From: Oxytricha trifallax
Lineage: Eukaryota; Ciliophora; Spirotrichea; Sporadotrichida; Oxytrichidae
Reading direction: 5' to 3'
NCBI GenBank assembly: GCA_000711775.1
Contig: ARYC01017525.1
Location: 51,517 to 115,516 of the forward strand
Length of the DNA stretch: 64,000 nt
In this document: piece by piece, positions 1-10,281 of the stretch
Layout: every line of letters starts with the position of its first letter
Position numbering within the stretch: the first letter of the stretch is position 1
Program-made: the position numbers and the translations under genes
The notes under the pieces: model-generated
Seen by the model: only the letters and a program-made list of their open reading frames with translations
The model's database searches: none
What the model was told of the DNA's origin: nothing

Positions 1-614
1 ATAAATGTTTATGAAATTTAAAATTATGGATATCCATTCTAAACTTACTAAAATTTTACTACTAAATAGAGAGATCCAACTGGAGGTCAACCTGAATAAG
101 ATAGTAAGAGAAAGATGGAAGAACTTTCTCCAAGTTTCAAAGTTTGACTTCCATTTTTATCAAACTTTCTCCATTAAATTGCTCCTAATAATAATTAATT
201 TAATTAGGTGGTGCTCCTAATTTATTTAAAACTTAATTAGGTGGTTATATTAAAGTTCAAAACCGTATTAGGAGGTACATTAAAAAAATTAAATTTTAAA
301 ATCTCCACTCCTAAATTTACAAGAACAGCTTTAGGAGCACCACCTAACTTCACAAAACACATTTAGGTGCATTTTAATGAATAAAATGGATGAATTAGTT
401 TATAAATTATCACTAAATCTAAGAAATATAAAACTAATGTCTCGTACTCTGTTCTCATTAAACCTCTCTAAACCTTTGAGAATATGCTCTTACTCTTGTA
501 TAAAGGTAGAATTTAAATAGCTTGTATAATTATTAATAGTATTTATAAAATGAGCGGTAACTTACTTAGAAAAGCGGCATTGTCTTGGCATTAGCCAGCA
601 AAAACTTTCTTTCA

Positions 615-2001
615 TGAATCAAAAGAAAGTTGAGACTTGCGATGCCTCTACCTAGTACGAACCTGAAATTTTCTAACTTTAGGTATCAGACTTTGAATAG
701 CAATTCAGTTGTTAAATAGAAATGCAGAGCTAAGAAATTTAATGCGAAGTTCCAATGAAAATGGTTGAAGAGGAGGAAGAGAAAAAAGAAATAAAAGCAT
801 TACATTTATGTGAGGAGTGTGAGAAGAACTTCACTTATAAATCTGCTCTTAAGCGTCATATCTTAGAGCAGCATTCTAACAAGCCCAAGCTCTATCTTAA
901 GCATGATAAGATAGATGGAAAATATTTCTGCCCTTACTGCAATAAATAATACAATCATTCAAGAGATCTAAAAAGTTCATCTATAAAACCATCATGGCAA
1001 GAAGTTTGAAGTAATAGATCCAGAGACTGGTGAGGTCTTCCTTTAAAAAAGAAAGCCAAGAGACCCTTTAGAAACTTTGGAACAAAGAGTAAAGAAAGAA
1101 AATAAACTTATTAAAGCAGTAAGAAACCTCCCAGCCTCAGAGATAGTAAAAATCACTCTTATGATGCATGCACTTAAACTTCCAATATTGAATATAATTG
1201 ACCTTAAAGAGTGTAAAGAAAGTTATCTTATCCTTGAGGATAAACTAGAAGAAGAAAGTCATAACAGATAAGTAGTTCGCATACAAGATATATCCGTTCA
1301 ACTACTTCAAATGCGATGACAAGTATCAAATGGAATTCGTAAATGAAAACCAAGCACTTACGAAGTCAAGAGATAGATAGTGCAGATTTATAATAAAGCT
1401 CGATGCTATTCTGCTTGCTCAAGATCATGTAGCTTTTCGTCTTCCTCTATATTAAATGACATTAAGAGACTACATTTAAGATTAAAGGATACCAAAGTAG
1501 TTACCTCTTATTCTTACAAATGTTTGCAAAGGCATTGAGGAGCTGTACACTCTTGGATATGTTCATAGAGATTTGAAGCCTGAGAATATAATGCTTGACT
1601 TTTCACCTCTCAGAGTAGTAATAATAGATTTCAATAGATCATAGAGAGTTGAAGCTTCAGGACTTGGCAACGTGTATGGTACTCCTGGATACTTTCCAGA
1701 AAGAGAGGACTGGAGAGATGGTGATATTAAGTGGGATATATGGGCTCTAGCAGCAATTATTTGTGAATGCGATATGGCAAGAAATGATTACTATAGCTGC
1801 AAAAGAGAGAAAGATTCAAAACAGAGAATACAGCAATATCTAGACTAGAATAAGATAAAAGGTAGAATGAAAGACATGGCTGAGTAGATAATTATTAAGC
1901 CTAATCACAGAGCTGACCATACAATAGACTAAATTATAAGTTGGATAGGAGAGATAAAGTTTAGAAAGCTGCCTCATGATGGTAAAGTACTGTTTGAGTG
2001 A
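615..2001 (+). pseudogene. TBE zinc-finger/protein-kinase protein (57-kDa type), frameshifted
   Basis: This matches the C2H2 zinc-finger plus kinase protein carried by TBEs. The first finger reads CEECEKNF..H....H (about 800-885). A second (FCPYCNKQY..) starts near 928 but is broken by a 1-nt shift near 970-976. A kinase N-lobe with YKIYPF (ATP-lysine region) lies near 1280. The catalytic loop HRDLKPEN is near 1565-1590, followed by IDFNRS where DFG is expected, then a GTPGYFPERE activation segment and a WALAAII helix. TAA/TAG as Gln keeps the frame open. Further frame changes near 1260 and 1490 suggest decay. The first residue is uncertain; an in-frame ATG lies at 615. The last stop is TGA at 1999-2001. 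Confidence 0.8.
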
Positions 2002-2136
2002 ATAATAAAAATAAAACACTTGCATTACACACTAATTTATATTACATTATAACCCTAAACCCCTACATAAACCCTATTAAAACCCTAATAAAGCATGCGT
2101 TAATAGTCTACTTTCATCAATCAAAAACTCAATCAA

Positions 2137-2162
2137 ACAACTTCAGGGGTTTTGGGGTTTTG
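2137..2162. repeat. Right terminal inverted repeat of TBE copy 1
   Basis: Two G4T4 units end the element at 2162. The inverse reads C A4 C4 A4 C4, the TBE terminus. A subterminal block upstream (about 2047-2100) carries degenerate CCCTA/CCCTAA repeats, also present near the right end of the second TBE (26935-26970). Confidence 0.85.
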
Positions 2163-2659
2163 ATTATAGTAACATATGAAATTAACATAAAAAACATAAA
2201 TTATTTTTATAAAAACATTAATTTTTAAAAAAAATATTTCTTTTTTCATTATATTTGAGATTTTAATTTTTAATTTTTAATAGCATGATTAGCTTTTATA
2301 GTAAAATAAATTATTTAATAAGCTATCAAAATAGAATGATTAACTAAAAGATTGTGTTTGCAACTATCATTTTAGTTAATAGTGTTTTTAAAAATTTATA
2401 TTTATAATTACAACTACACTTAACAAAATATTATTAAAAATAGAACTTTTGAATGAAAATTTGATGTTTTATTATGATGTTAATATGAAAAGTTGCTTTA
2501 ATTTTGGTTGTCGCTACATACTTATTTACAGAGTTTTAACATTTCATTTTGATGATTTGATAATCTTTTAGATTATTTTTTAAAATATTGATAAAAAACT
2601 TTTTAGGCCTTCTATAATGGGCAATTATCTGATAAATTCAATTATCATATCAAATTTTT
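2163..2659. other. AT-rich stretch, no gene seen
   Basis: Between the TBE end and the first histidine-kinase segment I see only AT-rich sequence without a convincing reading frame. It may be an IES or non-genic spacer. The upstream half of the histidine-kinase gene (sensor and HisKA parts) is not recognisable here or further left. Confidence 0.4.
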
Positions 2660-5600
2660 TGGAGTTTTATTGAAGATACTGGAATAGGAATTCAAGAGAG
2701 CGACTTAAGTTAACTATTCAAATTTTTCGGAAAACTGGTAAACCTTTTTAAATTAACTTGTGATTAAATATTTTAAGATTTTAAGTTTATCCGCTTCTCA
2801 TATGAACAAAGGAGGAATGGGTCTGGGGTTAAATATTTCTAAAGTTATTGTTAACTAACTTAAAGGGGAAATTTCTGTCCAATCGGATCACAAAAAGGGT
2901 TCAACTTTTAATATTAATTTATGCTATACTAGTTTTTTTTTACTTTTAGCTTTACAATTCTTGATGAGGAAGGATTCTTCACATAAAATTAATAAAATAA
3001 GAATGTTAATGGTAGATTAGTAGAAGATATAAAAAAATTTTAATAAATAAACAAGCTTTTTTATCTTTCAATATAAAGTATCAATAAATTCACAATTTTT
3101 TAAATCATTAATCTTTAGAAGACTCTTAGTCTGGTCAATAAATTACAACTTAAAATATTCAATAAGAAAATGATCAGACTTTATATGGTCATTAAATGTT
3201 AAATAAACTTTAATCAAATGATAGAATGAATGACTTCTCTTTCAATATTTTAAATGAAGAATGAATCATTTTTAATTTTAATTATTATATTGGGATTACT
3301 TTAATAATAAATAGAGCATTAGAAGACAAAATTCCCAAAAAATATTAATCGAGGAAAATTAAAACAGTGACTAAAACCCTGAAACTTTCATATTTTATAG
3401 GTAAAAATTCTAAATATTTCTTTAAGAGTATTTGAATGTTTTATCGTTTATAAATTAATAAATAATTAAGATTGTATATGTGAATTATAATTTAATAAAT
3501 TGGTTTATACTATTCCGATCAATTTTACTTTATTGATAGCAACAACTTCAAAGAGCAAACAATTGCTTAAATATATTATAAATGGGGAATATGATTAAAA
3601 ATAAAATTTATGCTTTTATTTTAAATGCAGGGAATATCAGTTTTTTTTCACCTTTTTTATATTTTGGATTTGATATAGCTAGTATTCAATAAAATAATTT
3701 TTAAATGACCGTTACTTTGCACTAAATGACTACAAATATATTTTTTTAAAAAATAATTAGATTTAGGATTCATTTTTATTATAAAGATATAATAAACTTA
3801 GAAAGCATGATTCTATTAATAGAACTTCCCAGCTTTTAATTGAAGCTGTGACTTATTATAGCATGGAACTCTGTATATAGTAGTTGAGAGTTCTTGCTAC
3901 ATGATATTTTATTCTATTTAAACAAAATGAATTGCATTTTTTAAGTTTTAAATTAATATGTTGTAATTCCTCATCACGAATATCATTTATCAATATTATA
4001 AATAATATTTATTATTAAAATAACACTTGATGAGAGAATGAACTTATATACTTTAACTATTGTTTATAAAGTTATGTTTATATCTTATTTTATTTAATTA
4101 CGAAATTTATAAACAATTTTTTTAAAAAAAGTTTTAATAACTAAAAACTTAATAGAATTTATATTTAATTTATAAATTTCCGCATATTTATTTATTGGTT
4201 TAAATCAATGGGTTTAGATTAAAATAATTTCTTCTAAAATTTCTTGGCTATTTAAAAATTGAAATATTTTAATTATAGTGATTGTTTCCTCAAAAGAGAT
4301 AGTGTTCCGGCCGAAACCCCTCCCCCACTCCCTAAAATACCCCATTTCATTTGAAATTTTGTATCTGTAGGGTCTAAATCGATTTCCTTCTTGACATCTC
4401 GACATCATAGACCCTATTTTATTTTAAAAAATCGATAATTTTACAATAATTTTTTATTTCCATGTTAGTACCTTGCTTGATGATAGTTATGTTTTAACAA
4501 GATTCACGAAATTAGTCAACCTTTCTTACACTATTTCTTATGAAAAATAAATTGAAAAAACCTTATCATTAAATAAAATATTAAGGGATAATTTTTTTTA
4601 AAATAAAATTTGTGTATTATTTAATGGTAAAGTTTTTCAATTTATTTTTATAAGGAATATTTTAATAAAGGTTGACTAACATCTTGAATCTTATCAAAAT
4701 ATTACAATCATTATATAAAATACAAAACATGGAAATAAAAAATTATTGAAAAAAAATTATCTAATTTTTTTAAAACAAAATAGGGTCTAGATGTCAAGAA
4801 GGAATTATATTTAGACCCTGTAGATACAAAGTTTTAAATGAAATGGGATATTTTAGAAGTGGGAGAGGATCTCCGTTGACAGGGATTTGGGGGAGGGGTC
4901 TCGACAAGAACAAGATAGAAATCTGAGTCCATTTCTTATATCAAATCCTTTACTTATTAATAAAATTTTGAACACCTGCTAGCATTCCAATTATTCACAA
5001 GAAAACTAATAGTCAAAAGGTCAGGAAAAAAATACTATAATCAAATCATAAGTAAGTGGGAAAGAAGCCAAGTAAAAATAATTACTTAACACATAACAAG
5101 AAAACAAACAATTGGCAGTTTAATAAAAATTAAATTGGGATTAATATATAAAGCTATGTATTTTTTTTTTTAAAAAGTTTTATTGATTTAATATTTTAAT
5201 TTCTTTCAATAATTTTCATCAAATTTCAAACAAAAGTTTTTTTGAATTATTTCATTTTCAATATTTAATCCGTATATTTTTATATTCTGTTATTATATAG
5301 AATAAGATATATCTAATGTGTTTAACATTATCAAAATATATGCAATAAAAATTTTATCAATTACTCTAATTAAAGAAATAATTATCAATTCAAATTTAGA
5401 ATCAATAAAAATATTAGAATTTTTATATATTTAAAATTAATTTTTGGGATTTTTATTATTTACTCAATATTTAATATTAATTAAATAAATAATAGCATTT
5501 AAATAATATATTATTGATTATAAATTTGAATTGTTAATGATTTCTTTCATTAGAGTTATAGATTACATATTTTTTTAGTACTTATTGAACTTATCAATAC

Positions 5601-8296
5601 ACTATAATCTATTATTGAAATTACTGTACTAAATGCAGATATTAAAATAAAATTTTATGTTTAAATAACTGGCCCTTCTCCAAATTATAAATTAGTTTTT
5701 CATTAATATAATAAAAGTTGACTATTAAATAACTTCTCAGTCTTTTAGTTTTTTAAATTAAGATTAAAACGAAGAGCTGAGCATAGATTAAAATAAATCT
5801 AATCAGTTTACAAAGCAGAATTTATCTTAAGGATCCTTTAAAGAGGAGGATCAAAATGAGTCTGAAGCGAATCGCATATTTTTCTATTATAAATAGTGAC
5901 TATATTGCTTATATCTTTAAATGTAATATTGATAGTGGATGACCAACCTTATAATTTATTTGTGCTAGAAGAACTGCTTTCTTAAATTGACAATAATTTC
6001 ATAATTGATAAAGCATTGAATGGAGAATAGGCTATTGAATAAGTAATGCTTCTAAAGATCTAAACTAATACAGAATATGATTTTATCTTCCTTGATCTAA
6101 ACATGCCTGTTTTGGATGGCTTATAAGTAAGAACGATTAAAGCCCCAAAACCCCTTAATGAGTTTAATGAGTGCTTTAATTTGTAGGAATTCGGAAGGGT
6201 TTGGGATTTAAATAGATTTTTAAGTAAAATACATAATAAATTTACTTAAATTATATCCCTCATATGAAAATTTATCAAGTGATAGAGATGTAAAATATTA
6301 TTTTTTTATCCACTTCTCTATCTGTCTAATTGTATCTATTCTATTACTTATTTAAATATTATCTACTAAGCCATTATTTTCATTAATATGATATACTTTT
6401 GTATATAAAATGATTAATTAATTGTTTTTCATTCTTTTCTTTCCGTAATAGAGTAATACTCATTTCGAATTATATCGCACTGTACTAAAGTTATTATTTC
6501 TGCTAAAGCCAACATATTTTACTAAAAATCTCAATTTCTAAAGTCATCTCTTTCAAGAAAAAGTCTGAAGTTTCAAAAACGCTATGTTGATACTTCCATT
6601 TTTGATTGTTTAAAAAATTATTGTTACTTTGATAGGTGGAAAAATTATCTTAATATTCTTATGCTTAAAATCTGTGAACAAATTCTTATTTATAAAACAT
6701 TATATTTATTTTTTAATATTAGTATTGACCATAAATTAAACCTTCTTGAACATTTAAAACTCAATATCTTTTATTAAATTCTCTGTAGTAAAAAATGATA
6801 CATATATTTAAGTTGTTATTGTAAGATGGTTTAGCAAAATCCTTTTCTATCTTAATAAAATTCATAGAAATGTTAAGATACTTTTTCATTCATAAATATT
6901 AGCTTTAGCTTATGTGTTCAACCCGAGCCCCCCCCCCACCTCCATATAAATAATTTTTTTCAGTGTAATTTTTCTTGCCCTGCGGGCGGCTATTACATAT
7001 TATGATTTATTTTTATAAGATTCACTACATCCGTCATAATTTTTATGTACATGCTCCCATAGGAAAATATTTAAAACTCCAAGCAAATGTCATTTTTATA
7101 TATAATATTAAATATTTTTAGATAAGAAATTTTTTTTGTAGCATTCATTTTATTGTACTTTTAATAAGTTAACCATAAAATTACTTATTTAACTGGAATG
7201 TATATTTATTTTTAATTTTATGGTTAACTTATTAAAAGTACAATAAAATGAATGCTACAAAAAAATTTCTTATCTAAAAAAATTTAATATTATATATAAA
7301 AATGACATTTGCTTGGAGTTTTAAATATTTTCCTATGGGAGCATGAACATAAAAATTATGACGGATGTAGTGAATCTTATAAAAATAAATCATAATATGT
7401 AATAGCCGACCGCAGGGCAAGAAAAATTACACTGAAAAAAATTATTTATATGGAGGTGGGGGGGGCGGCTCGGTTTGGGGAGGGGGCTCGGGGTGAACAC
7501 TTATGAATAGATGTTTTATTCATTAAATTGGAGATGAAATAAAATATCTTATTGTTCTAAAGAAGTTTCCCAAAGTATTAATCTTTATTAAATAAACAGA
7601 TAGTTATTATGCAACTAAAAGCTTAAATTTTTTCTTAAATTTACAATTTAATAATTTTTATTTCTATTTAAGATAAGATACTGTGCGATAAATCAATTTA
7701 TGAATCAAAAAGGAATAAAAAAAAGGCAATTGAATTATAGGCTAATAATGATTTATTTATTTATTATATATATATTCTTTATGTTTCGCATCTTAAAAGT
7801 AATTTAATTGTTAATCTTAAAACATTTTGTAATAAATAGAGAACAAAAGCTTGTAATTTTCTTTTTTGCTTTTTATTCGTTTTAGCCCTAACAAATCTCT
7901 TAATAATAAAACACTTATAATCTTAATGAAGGGATTTTTGGGTTTTCATAATCTTTTTCATTAAATTTATACAGACTATGAGGAAGCTCATGAAAATGAA
8001 TCATGATGGTACAATTGAACTAGCAAAGTCAAAAGTAATAGCACTGTCTGCTATGAATGAAGACAATTTTCTAAAATATGACAAAGCTAAGCTTTTCAAG
8101 TATTTTGGTAACACTATTTAATAATTAAAAATAAATCATAAATAATCTATAGTAAAATAATTTTAATTATTTATATTGAAATGCAATATTTACTTACTTA
8201 ATTCTTCTTTTAGTTGAGAAACCTGTAAGAACAGAATAACTAAAATCAGTGATCAGAGACAAATATTGTATGAATGCATTCGATTTGGGAAAATGA
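2660..8296 (+). CDS. Hybrid histidine kinase/response regulator, split by IESs (5' part missing)
   Basis: This is the C-terminal part of a two-component phosphorelay protein. The HATPase domain shows the G1 box DTGIGI (about 2673), the F-box LFKFFGK (about 2720) and the G2 box GGMGLGL (about 2810-2830), ending GSTFNI. A polar linker follows (5770-5875). The receiver domain has ILIVDD (about 5925), the phospho-acceptor LDLNMP (about 6095), ALSAMNED (about 8045) and EKPVR (about 8217), so the acidic pair, Asp, Ser/Thr and Lys are all present. The gene ends at TGA 8294-8296. Insertions lie at about 2746-2798 (small IES), 2936-5770 (long), about 5880-5915 and 6139-7965, plus a GT-AG intron at 8108-8213. 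Joining at the ATTAAA pointer (6136-6141 and 7960-7965) keeps the receiver in frame. I see no HisKA or sensor part, so the 5' MDSs lie elsewhere. Hybrid kinases of this kind are common in ciliates; the input signal cannot be told. Confidence 0.75.
4303..4912. mobile_element. Foldback (palindromic) element, TGTTC family, member 1
   Basis: The left end is TGTTCCGGCCGAAACCCC and the right end is its diverged complement ending in GAACA. The direct repeat AGATAG flanks it at 4297-4302 and 4913-4918, a 6-bp target-site duplication. Long inverted arms share an inner motif (TTTCCTTCTTGACATCTCG, about 4385) with the members at 27671 and 30325. There is no ORF of note, so it is non-autonomous. Confidence 0.8.
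5358..5590. repeat. Imperfect inverted repeat of about 230 bp
   Basis: The arms at about 5358-5412 and 5512-5590 are inverted near-copies (left TACTCTAATTAAAGAAAT, right ATTTCTTTCATTAGAGTTA). It could be an eroded MITE. No clear target duplication is visible. Confidence 0.45.
6139..7959. mobile_element. Eroded TBE-like element acting as an IES in the receiver domain
   Basis: The left end carries CCCCAAAACCCCTTAATGAG and the right end (about 7926-7946) the degenerate inverse, CTTAATGAAGGGATTTTTGG followed by GTTTT. The left subterminal block resembles that of the element at 17136, and 6430-6660 resembles 17440-17640, so the two are a distinct TBE-like subfamily. It lies inside the response-regulator domain. 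Removal between the ATTAAA repeats at 6136 and 7960 restores the frame. A foldback element is nested at 6915-7499. The inverse strand has short broken ORFs that I cannot assign. Confidence 0.65.
6915..7499. mobile_element. Foldback element, TGTTC family, member 2
   Basis: This is a near-perfect palindrome with arms of about 280 bp. The ends are TGTTCAACCCGAGCCCC and GGGGCTCGGGGTGAACA, and the 6-bp direct repeat CTTATG flanks it (6909-6914 and 7500-7505). It is nested in the TBE-like element and so inserted after it. The high arm identity suggests recent movement or arm conversion. No ORF. Confidence 0.85.
8108..8213 (+). other. GT-AG intron (or IES) in the response-regulator 3' end
   Basis: Removing GTAACA...TTTTAG joins KYF to VEKPVR, giving the conserved KP motif of receivers. 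The GT and AG borders favour an intron. Confidence 0.6.
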
Positions 8297-8948
8297 ATTA
8301 AAAACAAAATTAATTAATTATTAATTACCTTCAATTATGTTTTTGGAAAATGTCTCCAAACCCTATCAATATTATACTCTCTGGATAACGCATTAAAAAT
8401 GAGACGGTGGCTGTTATTGCTTTAATGAATTTATTTCTTCTCCCAAGCGATAAAAACTCTTTTACTATTTTTGGGAGTTAGCTCAAAATCAAAATATCCT
8501 GCTTTCTGATATGATTCAAGAATTTTGCCGATAGTAGAATCCAACTAAAATTGGGGATCTACCGTAGAATCAACTTATTATTGAATTTTGAGTCACTTTG
8601 GATTTCATAGTGCCATGATTTTATATTATTTAATTAATTTAATTTTAATTCATTTTACTAAATCGAATGTATTTTTCCAATAATGAATTTCAATTAATAT
8701 ATCATTGATTAATATAATACATAGATTTTAATTTGTTAATTTCAATTCTTTCAATTTAGGCAATATCTTGTATAATAATTTAGTGTGTCATCGATTGGCT
8801 TCTAAGTTTTATCATACATATGCTTTATACTAATAATTAATAATTGAATGACCGATAAAACATTTATAGGTGTTCTATTTTATTAGTTTTAAGTCTGTTG
8901 AAGTATTAAAAAAATAAATTCCCCTTAAAATTTAAGTAAATTAATTCA
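8297..8948. other. Spacer between genes; possible reverse-strand coding patch
   Basis: This is AT-rich apart from 8345-8600, which has higher GC. On the reverse strand 8345-8600 stays open for about 85 codons if TAA/TAG are Gln. I recognise no domain in it. It could be a lone MDS of an unseen gene or chance. Confidence 0.3.
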
Positions 8949-10281
8949 ATGATGACACTTAGAGGGCTCAAGTCAATATAAGATCATTTTTCTTTAATTT
9001 TTTTAATGATTCTTATAGCTATTGATGACCTCGTGAATATTGTAGAAGCTTATATATTTAAATAGGCATGATGAAGATATACAATATGTTGATAAGAAAA
9101 TGAGGGGTAAAATAAAACATTTTACTTACTCACTTTTATAGGTATGCAAGGGCTTTGATTAGATGATTAATTTATTTAAAGTTTAATGTTTTTAGAAATA
9201 CCACATAAGGTTTAATACCTGTCGACTTTGATGATTTAATGACTATAGTAAATGATATTCCTTTATAAAATGGTTTGCTATATCTTATAGAAGTCACGGT
9301 AAGTATAATAATTAACAGACAATTAACTTTTTAAACTAAATAAAATTAATTCAATTAAAATTCTTAATAACTTGCTAATTTTCTCATTTTAGCTTGGATT
9401 GAGGGCACTGCCATTTTTATTGCAGTCTTCGTGGTCGCTTTTGTTGGTTCTTATAACGATTACCAAAAGGAACTAAACTTAACCTATTATATATTTAAAT
9501 ATATAGATATCTTAAAAATTATAGCTTGAGAAATGGGAAAGAAGAGCAAGTAAACTACGATATAATTAATAAATTTAAAGGAATTAAAAATTAATATATA
9601 AAATAAACTCAATTATTATAACATCGTTGTCGGAGATGTTGTAAAGATTAAAGCTGGTAGAATAAAATTGATTAATTCTATTTTTTTATATTCCATTTCA
9701 CATCAAAGAGAAAAAGAATGTCAACTATTAAACACCAAATTTTATTTAGATTTATTAAATGTAACTGGCAATACTTTATTTAAAGTAAGAAGCATTAATA
9801 TGAACACGTAATATTTCATTTTTAACTTTAGAAGCAAAGAATCTAGTATAAGAAAATCTGTTAATAACATAATATTTAATCAAAATGAGAATAATCTAAA
9901 AATATTAATGAAATATTATTGATCAGGGAAAGTAAATTTAAAATTATTTTGGTTTAAATTGTTCAAAACTGTGGTCAAACTGACCATGGATACGACAGAA
10001 GAATTCATCTAAAGGGTGCTGCTGAAATAGTCCTGGCTTCCTGCACTCACTACTTATATTAATTATTTATTGATGTATTCAAAATATTTTTAGAGTTAAA
10101 CATCATTAATTTTTAATTTATACTTGAACCAAGATGGTGAAAGGATCTAATTACACGATGAGATGAACACATGAAATATTTACAAGCTTATTTGAGAAAA
10201 CTGGATTCACTTTGATTTGTATTCTTGGTATCAAAGATATTATAAGACCAGAAGTACCAAGTGCAGTTGCCTAATGCTAAA
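8949..10281 (+). other. MDS cluster A of Ca2+-ATPase gene 1
   Basis: This holds the segments that alternate with cluster [12 protein letters not shown] (to 9054), [11 protein letters not shown] (from 9068), [12 protein letters not shown] (to 9234), [21 protein letters not shown] (about 9393-9471), LRNGKEEQV (from 9524) and [13 protein letters not shown] (to 9659), [10 protein letters not shown] (from 9690), [20 protein letters not shown] to DEMN (to 10167), and [19 protein letters not shown] to VAQC (10194-10281). Repeats shared with cluster B at segment ends: AGCTTATA 9047, ATGATGAA 9068, TTTGATGA 9227, ATAGAA 9287, GATTACCAAAAGGA 9458, GCTTGAGAAAT 9524, GCTGGTA 9653, ATTCCATTTCA 9690, ATGAGATGAA 10158, GAGAAAA 10194, GTTGCCTAATGCTAAA 10266. 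Some spacers between A segments are tiny (13 bp at 9055-9067), as usual for scrambled loci. Confidence 0.85.

Larger units (their letters stand above)
1..2162 (+). mobile_element. TBE transposon, copy 1 (right part only)
   Basis: This is the right half of a telomere-bearing element, cut by the window edge. Bases 3-31 match the stretch just upstream of the middle ORF in the second TBE (near 24938), so the two copies are collinear. The zinc-finger/kinase gene follows. The right end (about 2137-2162) carries GGGGTTTTGGGGTTTTG, the inverted telomere-like terminus typical of TBEs, and is followed by ATT, which fits the ANT target. TBEs are known germline-limited Tc1/IS630-class transposons of oxytrichid ciliates, removed during macronuclear development. 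The left end and transposase lie outside the window. Confidence 0.9.
2936..5770. other. Long AT-rich insertion within the histidine-kinase gene
   Basis: This separates the HATPase and receiver parts. A weak open stretch at about 2962-3190 (DEEGFFTQNQQ... with TAA/TAG as Gln) may be linker coding. The rest is very AT-rich and holds a foldback element (4303-4912) and an imperfect inverted repeat (5358-5590). It is probably one or more IESs. I could not place its exact pointers. Confidence 0.5.

Noticed and set aside
2047..2162. C4A4/G4T4 repeats as a real chromosome telomere
   Set aside because: Only one or two units, followed by more sequence and coupled to TBE genes. They are transposon ends. 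The same holds at 6139, 17136, 22955 and 27038.
4214..4408. Reverse 64-codon ORF as a gene
   Set aside because: It crosses the terminus of the foldback element and has no supporting motif.
2660..8296. Histidine kinase as bacterial contamination
   Set aside because: Frames need TAA/TAG as Gln, contain an intron and IESs, and are embedded with TBEs. This matches a ciliate gene.
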